From assembly GCF_000943545.1 (NCBI RefSeq), contig NZ_JTHP01000007.1:62001-126000 (forward strand): a stretch of DNA of 64,000 nucleotides. The letters run 5' to 3'. The notes beneath the pieces were generated by a model. It was not told where the DNA came from and made no database searches. It saw nothing but the letters and a program-made list of their open reading frames with translations. How positions within the stretch are numbered: position 1 is the first letter of the stretch; each line of letters opens with the position of its first letter. Positions 59,728-64,000 of this stretch are shown here, piece by piece. This DNA comes from Paenibacillus terrae. GTDB taxonomy: Bacteria; Bacillota; Bacilli; Paenibacillales; Paenibacillaceae. A program made the position numbers and the translations under genes.

Positions 59728-61503
59728 TTACTTTGTAACTTTTAACTGAATACTATCGGTTTTATAGACAACCTTCACTTTGTACTTGCTTGGCAATCCA
59801 GTGGTTTCAATGGAAGTAAATGCTCCATTTCGTTTACCATAAGTCATGATCGTGGCACCGTTAGCTGGTACATATTTGTTTGAAAAATTCAGACGCAATT
59901 TCCCATTAGATATTGCAGTGCCTTTAATTTTGAGCAAATCATTTTTACTCTGAAGGTTGAGTTCGAGTACTCCCTTGGCAGATTGTTTGTAATCTCCGCC
60001 GATAATCAGCTTGCCAGAATTATTAGTACGGAGAGTACCTCCATTATTCGTAATACTACCATTTCCGAAAGCTGTCTCCGAATTTCCCTCCAGAATGCCC
60101 TGGTCGAGCTGTGTACCGCCGGAATACGTATTGTTGCCCAGCAGCTTCAATGCACCTGTTCCCTTTTTAGTCAGCTTTCCAACGCCGGAGATATTGTTGC
60201 GCCAGCGATCCAAAGCATTGAAACCGCCTTTGGAAGCGTCCATGGTCACGGTAACATTATTGGCAAAAGCCCCGTAACCATCTGCGGCGGAAAAGAGATT
60301 AAGCCGTCCCCATCCCTCAGCATCATCCAGTACAGGATAGCCGGAAGGAAGACCTGTAGTAGCCAAAACCCAACGGCGTTGTGTGCTGTCCAGGTAAGGC
60401 AGACGTGTTTCCAGCAGCACCTCAGCTCCCTTAGGCACCTTCATTGCAGTCGTGGTCGGGTTAATTGGACTAAATCCGTATGTCAATCGTTCAGTATAGC
60501 TTTTTTTATTGGCAGAGTAATTGCTGAACCGATCCGAGGCTGTACCCGTTTGTGTTAACAATTTACTGTGAGCATCCTGATAAGCTGCTTTCTTTAAACT
60601 GCTATTGGCCGGATCAGACAGGATGGCAGCCGCCGTCGCAGTTGCCATGACGCGCCCTCCCATAACATCAAATGGCGAATGCATACCGGCAACAATACGG
60701 TTGTTGCCCAGCTCCGAAGCTCGCGTCAGCAATTCCTGATAACGTTCTGGTACGGCATAGGCCATCGCAAAAGCGCTGAGATACGCGGCATTGGTATGAC
60801 CACTAGGAAAACCGCCATCCTTGCTCGGATCAGAATTTTGTGCGGGCAGCAGAGTCGGAACCACGACTGAATTATTGCTCCAGCGAAACGGACGAGGATA
60901 GCTAAAATAAGCCTTAGCCGAGCTCGTCGAAGAGTAATCTCCACGCAAGGTATTGACTAAATTCACGATATTGCCTAACGCGGAACTCGTACTGCCTGCA
61001 TTGGTTCCGGCATCTTCATATTTTTTAGTCAAGGCATCTGCCGGAATGTCATTGATTGTTGTAGTTGCCCCTGCATTCTTTCGATATACATCGGTAAGCG
61101 AACCCAGACCGTCGATCACACTGTAGCTCTGATTTCTGCGATCATCCAAATAAGCCGCATCTGCCTCACTGGAAGTACGGCGAGCAGCAATATCAATAAC
61201 TTTTTGAATATTGGCGTCCAGTACGCTACTATTCAGCTTGGTACCTGTATCCCAGGTAGCGCCGGGAGTCCAAAGCTTATTAAATCCGGAAAGCAACCCG
61301 AGTGTCGGATTTGAACTTTCCGTCTTATTATCAGAATTATTATTTTTGTAATGATCTACGAAATATCCCCAAGAAGGCTCTGGCGCAGTTACCGTTGTTG
61401 GTAGGGTTGCCGCACTCGCATAACTTCCACCCAGGGAACCTATAAGTAAGGGTACAGATAATAAAGCAGCTGATAATGGCTTCTTTAGCAATTTCATTGT
61501 CAA
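59728..61503 (-). CDS. Secreted PAP2/haloperoxidase-fold phosphatase with autotransporter-type repeats
   Basis: Protein of about 590 aa. A signal peptide (LSAALLSVPLLIGSLGGSYASA) is followed by a PAP2/acid-phosphatase core with FSYPRPFRW, GGFPSGHTNAAYL and NNRIVAGMHSPFDVMGG, the three conserved blocks holding the catalytic histidines. The last 170 residues carry an autotransporter-associated beta-strand repeat (GTGALKLLGNNTYSGGTQLDQGIL, GGTLRTNNSGKL). Starts possible at TTG 61503 (7 nt after GAGAGG) or ATG 61497. It should dephosphorylate external phosphomonoesters. The C-terminal beta-helix is unusual in a Gram-positive. Confidence 0.85.
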   Translation of the reverse strand: MTMKLLKKPLSAALLSVPLLIGSLGGSYASAATLPTTVTAPEPSWGYFVDHYKNNNSDNKTESSNPTLGLLSGFNKLWTPGATWDTGTKLNSSVLDANIQKVIDIAARRTSSEADAAYLDDRRNQSYSVIDGLGSLTDVYRKNAGATTTINDIPADALTKKYEDAGTNAGSTSSALGNIVNLVNTLRGDYSSTSSAKAYFSYPRPFRWSNNSVVVPTLLPAQNSDPSKDGGFPSGHTNAAYLSAFAMAYAVPERYQELLTRASELGNNRIVAGMHSPFDVMGGRVMATATAAAILSDPANSSLKKAAYQDAHSKLLTQTGTASDRFSNYSANKKSYTERLTYGFSPINPTTTAMKVPKGAEVLLETRLPYLDSTQRRWVLATTGLPSGYPVLDDAEGWGRLNLFSAADGYGAFANNVTVTMDASKGGFNALDRWRNNISGVGKLTKKGTGALKLLGNNTYSGGTQLDQGILEGNSETAFGNGSITNNGGTLRTNNSGKLIIGGDYKQSAKGVLELNLQSKNDLLKIKGTAISNGKLRLNFSNKYVPANGATIMTYGKRNGAFTSIETTGLPSKYKVKVVYKTDSIQLKVTK

Positions 61504-61618
61504 ATCATATCCTCTCTTGTGCTCTTCATGCTTCCTCTGTGTCATCCATACAACAGGTTGTATGGCATAAAAATCATAGCTTACATTTGTTAAATAAAGA
61601 GCTTGGTTTTGTTAAAAT

Positions 61619-61663
61619 AAAAAAAGGCATCTCAAAGGCCGCTTATGCGACTCTTGAGACACC
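61619..61663 (-). terminator. Terminator of the RCC1-like gene
   Basis: On the minus strand GGTGTCTCAA pairs with TTGAGATGCC (one G-U pair) and is followed by T7. It lies 33 nt after the stop of the 668-aa gene. Confidence 0.83.
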
Positions 61664-61695
61664 CTTGTTCAAGCTATTATGGAACGTCATTAACC

Positions 61696-63702
61696 TTACA
61701 GCCATACCTCTATAACTTTGCCATTTACAAAACCCACCACTTTGAAATAAAGACTACGGTTGCCGTATACCCAGGCTTCGACTTGGGTTCCGTTTGAAGC
61801 AGATCCCTTTTCTCTGACAGTTGGGTTTCCCCATGCGAACTGCACTTGCGTCGTATTCATGCCCAAGCTGACTTCATTATTTTTAATCTTGTTCCAAATG
61901 GCTTGCGACCATTGATATTTCTTGTAGGGATCGTAAGTCAGGAATTGATCGGAATCGGACAGCATTTGCGGGATGCGTGAAGCTCCAACCATGGAAAACG
62001 TGTTATAAGTTACGCCATTGGCTCCCTGAAAAATAACTTCATACGATTTAACGCCATTCGGGTCCGTACTGACCTCGATATCTTTAACTGTTACTTTGCC
62101 AAAGCGCTCTCCAGCGCTATAGAAGTTATTGACCCAATAGGTTTTGCCAATGAGTTTGGACAGACTGCCCAGATCAATGGCTTTGATAATTTTTGCCGTT
62201 TCCGGCGTCTCAATCACAAGCTTGGTAGCACCCACAGCTAGTTCCGCTTGCTGCCGATCACGATTCCACTTAAATCCTCCCAGCTTTAGATCGGTCAACA
62301 ATGTTCCCGGGAATACCACCTGTCCATTGACTGTTTGTATCTTGCCTTTCAACGCAACAGGTTTGCCATTCACCATCGCAGAAGAACTCCCTTTTTGGAG
62401 TACAATATTGTTTTTGCCCAGCTTGATCGTAAAGGTCTGATTTGCCACGGTTACCGATCCGCCCAGCGTCTTGAACACAGACTGCACAGGCAAATACACA
62501 CTGCCGTTCAGCATAGCCGCCCCGGTCAATGTTTGATCAGATGCTACTTTCAAGGTAAAAGATGATGGTATACCTTCGGTCCGCAGAGATACGGCTGTAC
62601 TGCCAATGCCCCGTACTTTGAGTTTGCCTGAGCCGTCCTGCTGTAGCTCGGCAACCTGGGGCTTCTCTACTTCAATTTCACTGGCTTCGGGATGCCGTGT
62701 GAATCGATAGCCATTGGAATACGTCTCCTGTACATTCAATTGAATGCTGTCACCGATCGCAGCCTCTTTGGAGGTCGTCAACAGGGTCATCCCTGTTAAT
62801 ATAGGTAAACTCAATGGAGTCGTGGTACCATCCTTATAGCCGACCCAAGAACCATCCTTTAATTGTGCAAAAAGCTCGTCAGGTGAATCAACCAGCCGTA
62901 CAACATTAGACAATCCGCTAAGCTGCACCGCCGGATATTTTTTCAGCCGATCATAGCTCCACACCGTCCCGTCGCGATGTACGGTAATCAAGACATGCGT
63001 ACCTTTTTTCCACAATATCGAAGCAATATCACTCCCCACTTCACGCGGCGGTTCATTCGTCAGCATATCCAGCATCGTGACATGACCGTCTTCCTTCAGC
63101 ACCGCGGCATAAGCCGTACTCATTTTGATATCAAGCGCACCATCTACATGACCTATCTTGCGCGGCTTGGATTCTGCATAGCCTGTGGAATACCATACAT
63201 CACTGGATCGAGTAAGAACCGTAAAGTAGGTGCTTACCTTATCTCCGTCAATGGCATCTGATATTCCCTCGACCTCTCCTCTTCCCCAAGAGATCGTCCC
63301 ATCGTTTTTAATAGCCAAGCCCTCTCCGGTGATCTCTTTAACTCCTGAGGATTGAGCCGCTACTGTTGCATGGTCAGAATAATTATCCCAGTTGGCTACC
63401 TTTCCGTCCTGAGTCCAGCCGTAATAGTCTACACTTTCATCCTTGCTGCCTATAATTCCCTTCAAATTCAATTTCTCAATAACGGGGCCATCAATACTCT
63501 TTCTCCATAAAGAACCGTCATCCAGTAAGTAGTTATCCCGGTCGACCACATCAATGATTTTAGCGGTTTTCCAAGAGTTGTTCGCGATTACATTCGTCGC
63601 TGTCTCTGCCGCTGCCGCTGTTGAGCCGTTGTTTAGTGTAGCGCCTGCTGTCACTCCACAGATCATCGCTGCAGCCAGTACAATTATCCCTGTTTTTCTC
63701 AT
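61696..63702 (-). CDS. Secreted RCC1-like / copper-amine-oxidase-domain protein
   Basis: Protein of 668 aa. Signal peptide (KTGIIVLAAAMICGVTAGA), then RCC1-like propeller repeats over about 40-310 (DGSLWRKSIDG, DGTISWGRG, DGTVWSYDRLKK). A Big2-like Ig domain follows (IGDSIQLNVQETYSNGYRF), then a copper-amine-oxidase N-terminal (stalk) domain at about 400-500 (GSVYLPVQSVFKTLGGSVTV), and a C-terminal part ending GNRSLYFKVVGFVNGKVIEVWL. This mosaic is common in secreted proteins of Paenibacillus; it is probably a wall-associated binding protein. No enzyme motif is visible. Parallel to the phosphatase, each with its own terminator. Confidence 0.78.
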   Translation of the reverse strand: MRKTGIIVLAAAMICGVTAGATLNNGSTAAAAETATNVIANNSWKTAKIIDVVDRDNYLLDDGSLWRKSIDGPVIEKLNLKGIIGSKDESVDYYGWTQDGKVANWDNYSDHATVAAQSSGVKEITGEGLAIKNDGTISWGRGEVEGISDAIDGDKVSTYFTVLTRSSDVWYSTGYAESKPRKIGHVDGALDIKMSTAYAAVLKEDGHVTMLDMLTNEPPREVGSDIASILWKKGTHVLITVHRDGTVWSYDRLKKYPAVQLSGLSNVVRLVDSPDELFAQLKDGSWVGYKDGTTTPLSLPILTGMTLLTTSKEAAIGDSIQLNVQETYSNGYRFTRHPEASEIEVEKPQVAELQQDGSGKLKVRGIGSTAVSLRTEGIPSSFTLKVASDQTLTGAAMLNGSVYLPVQSVFKTLGGSVTVANQTFTIKLGKNNIVLQKGSSSAMVNGKPVALKGKIQTVNGQVVFPGTLLTDLKLGGFKWNRDRQQAELAVGATKLVIETPETAKIIKAIDLGSLSKLIGKTYWVNNFYSAGERFGKVTVKDIEVSTDPNGVKSYEVIFQGANGVTYNTFSMVGASRIPQMLSDSDQFLTYDPYKKYQWSQAIWNKIKNNEVSLGMNTTQVQFAWGNPTVREKGSASNGTQVEAWVYGNRSLYFKVVGFVNGKVIEVWL

Positions 63703-63735
63703 GCTTGCTCCCCTTTTCTTTCCCTATTTCCATAT

Positions 63736-63790
63736 AGCATTTTGCATAATTCCTTCCTCATGCTCATATATATATCGGTTTCAAAAATGA
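63736..63790. repeat. Remnant of a 116-bp palindromic repeat
   Basis: AGCATTTTGCATAATTCC matches the end of subfamily A; sequence then decays (CTCATGCTC, an AT run, ATCGGTTTC), and the right half is missing. It lies upstream of the RCC1-like gene. Confidence 0.55.
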
Positions 63791-63969
63791 TAAACATTTG
63801 AATTCCCATGTGACGTGTAGAAAATCCAACTAAATCAAGCAATTGCGAGTATGCAGTAGGATGGGAAAGAACCACCGAGTAAAGGCGGCCTTTATGCCCC
63901 TTTCAGCCATTTGCTGCAAACGGATCGCTTCCTATATCTTAAAATATACATACATAATCGGAGGTTGCC

Positions 63970-64000
63970 ATGACTACTAAATCTGCTACAAAAAAAGAAG
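63970..64000 (+). CDS. Start of a plus-strand gene (partial)
   Basis: ATG at 63970 with GGAGG 5 nt upstream opens the frame MTTKSATKKE, which runs off the window. Lysine/threonine-rich start; identity cannot be judged from ten codons. Confidence 0.55.
   Translation, partial: MTTKSATKKE

Overview
The window looks like a chromosome segment of a Paenibacillus, most likely of the P. polymyxa group. I infer this from strong AGGAGG-type ribosome binding sites, B. subtilis-like gene families (YveK/YwqD, GtaB, PBSX Xkd proteins, YtkL, QueCDEF with a preQ1-I riboswitch) and B. subtilis-type LexA boxes. No rRNA, tRNA, CRISPR array, integrase or complete insertion sequence was found.

Layout. 1-3.0 kb (minus): start of an exopolysaccharide operon (chain-length modulator, BY-kinase, GalU, sugar transferase). 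3.3-5.8 kb: a NarL/LuxR-type response regulator and its histidine kinase. 6.2-10.8 kb: glutamate synthase large subunit. 11.2-18.3 kb: housekeeping genes (metallo-hydrolase, SleB/CwlJ-type hydrolase, RNA cyclic phosphodiesterase, hydroxyacid dehydrogenase, Trm11-like methylase, luciferase-like oxidoreductase, dGTPase). 18.7-22.3 kb: dppABC peptide importer.

23.2-41.8 kb (minus): a PBSX/R-pyocin-like contractile phage-tail particle (tailocin). It has an ArpU-type activator, sheath, tube, frameshifted tail chaperone, tape measure, XkdP-XkdT baseplate, two fibre modules, holin and lysozyme, and no capsid, portal, terminase or integrase genes. A LexA-type box and two intrinsic terminators lie between the activator and the first tail gene. 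A truncated copy of the baseplate-J end plus a second, extended gpI gene shows that the fibre module was duplicated and diversified. An xre-immA repressor/protease pair lies at the upstream edge, bracketed by two inverted copies of a 116-bp palindromic repeat. Three more 116-bp copies and one remnant lie elsewhere in the window.

43.4-53.2 kb: secreted 5'-nucleotidase with LysM, DEDDh exonuclease, WYL regulator, an unknown gene under a near-perfect LexA box, a 51-aa mini-gene, a membrane protein/AIM24 pair, and queCDE-queF behind a preQ1 riboswitch. 53.3-59.4 kb: AraC regulator and a sucrose-type PTS-GH3-GH32 operon with a perfect operator-like palindrome. 59.7-63.7 kb: two secreted proteins, a PAP2/haloperoxidase-fold phosphatase carrying autotransporter-type beta repeats and an RCC1/copper-amine-oxidase-domain protein. 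A new plus-strand gene starts at 63970.

The most interesting material is the tailocin: its LexA-linked leader, an A AAA AAC frameshift site, a split XkdP, a terminator buried in a coding sequence and the duplicated fibre module. The exactly 116-bp palindromic repeat family is the other main item.
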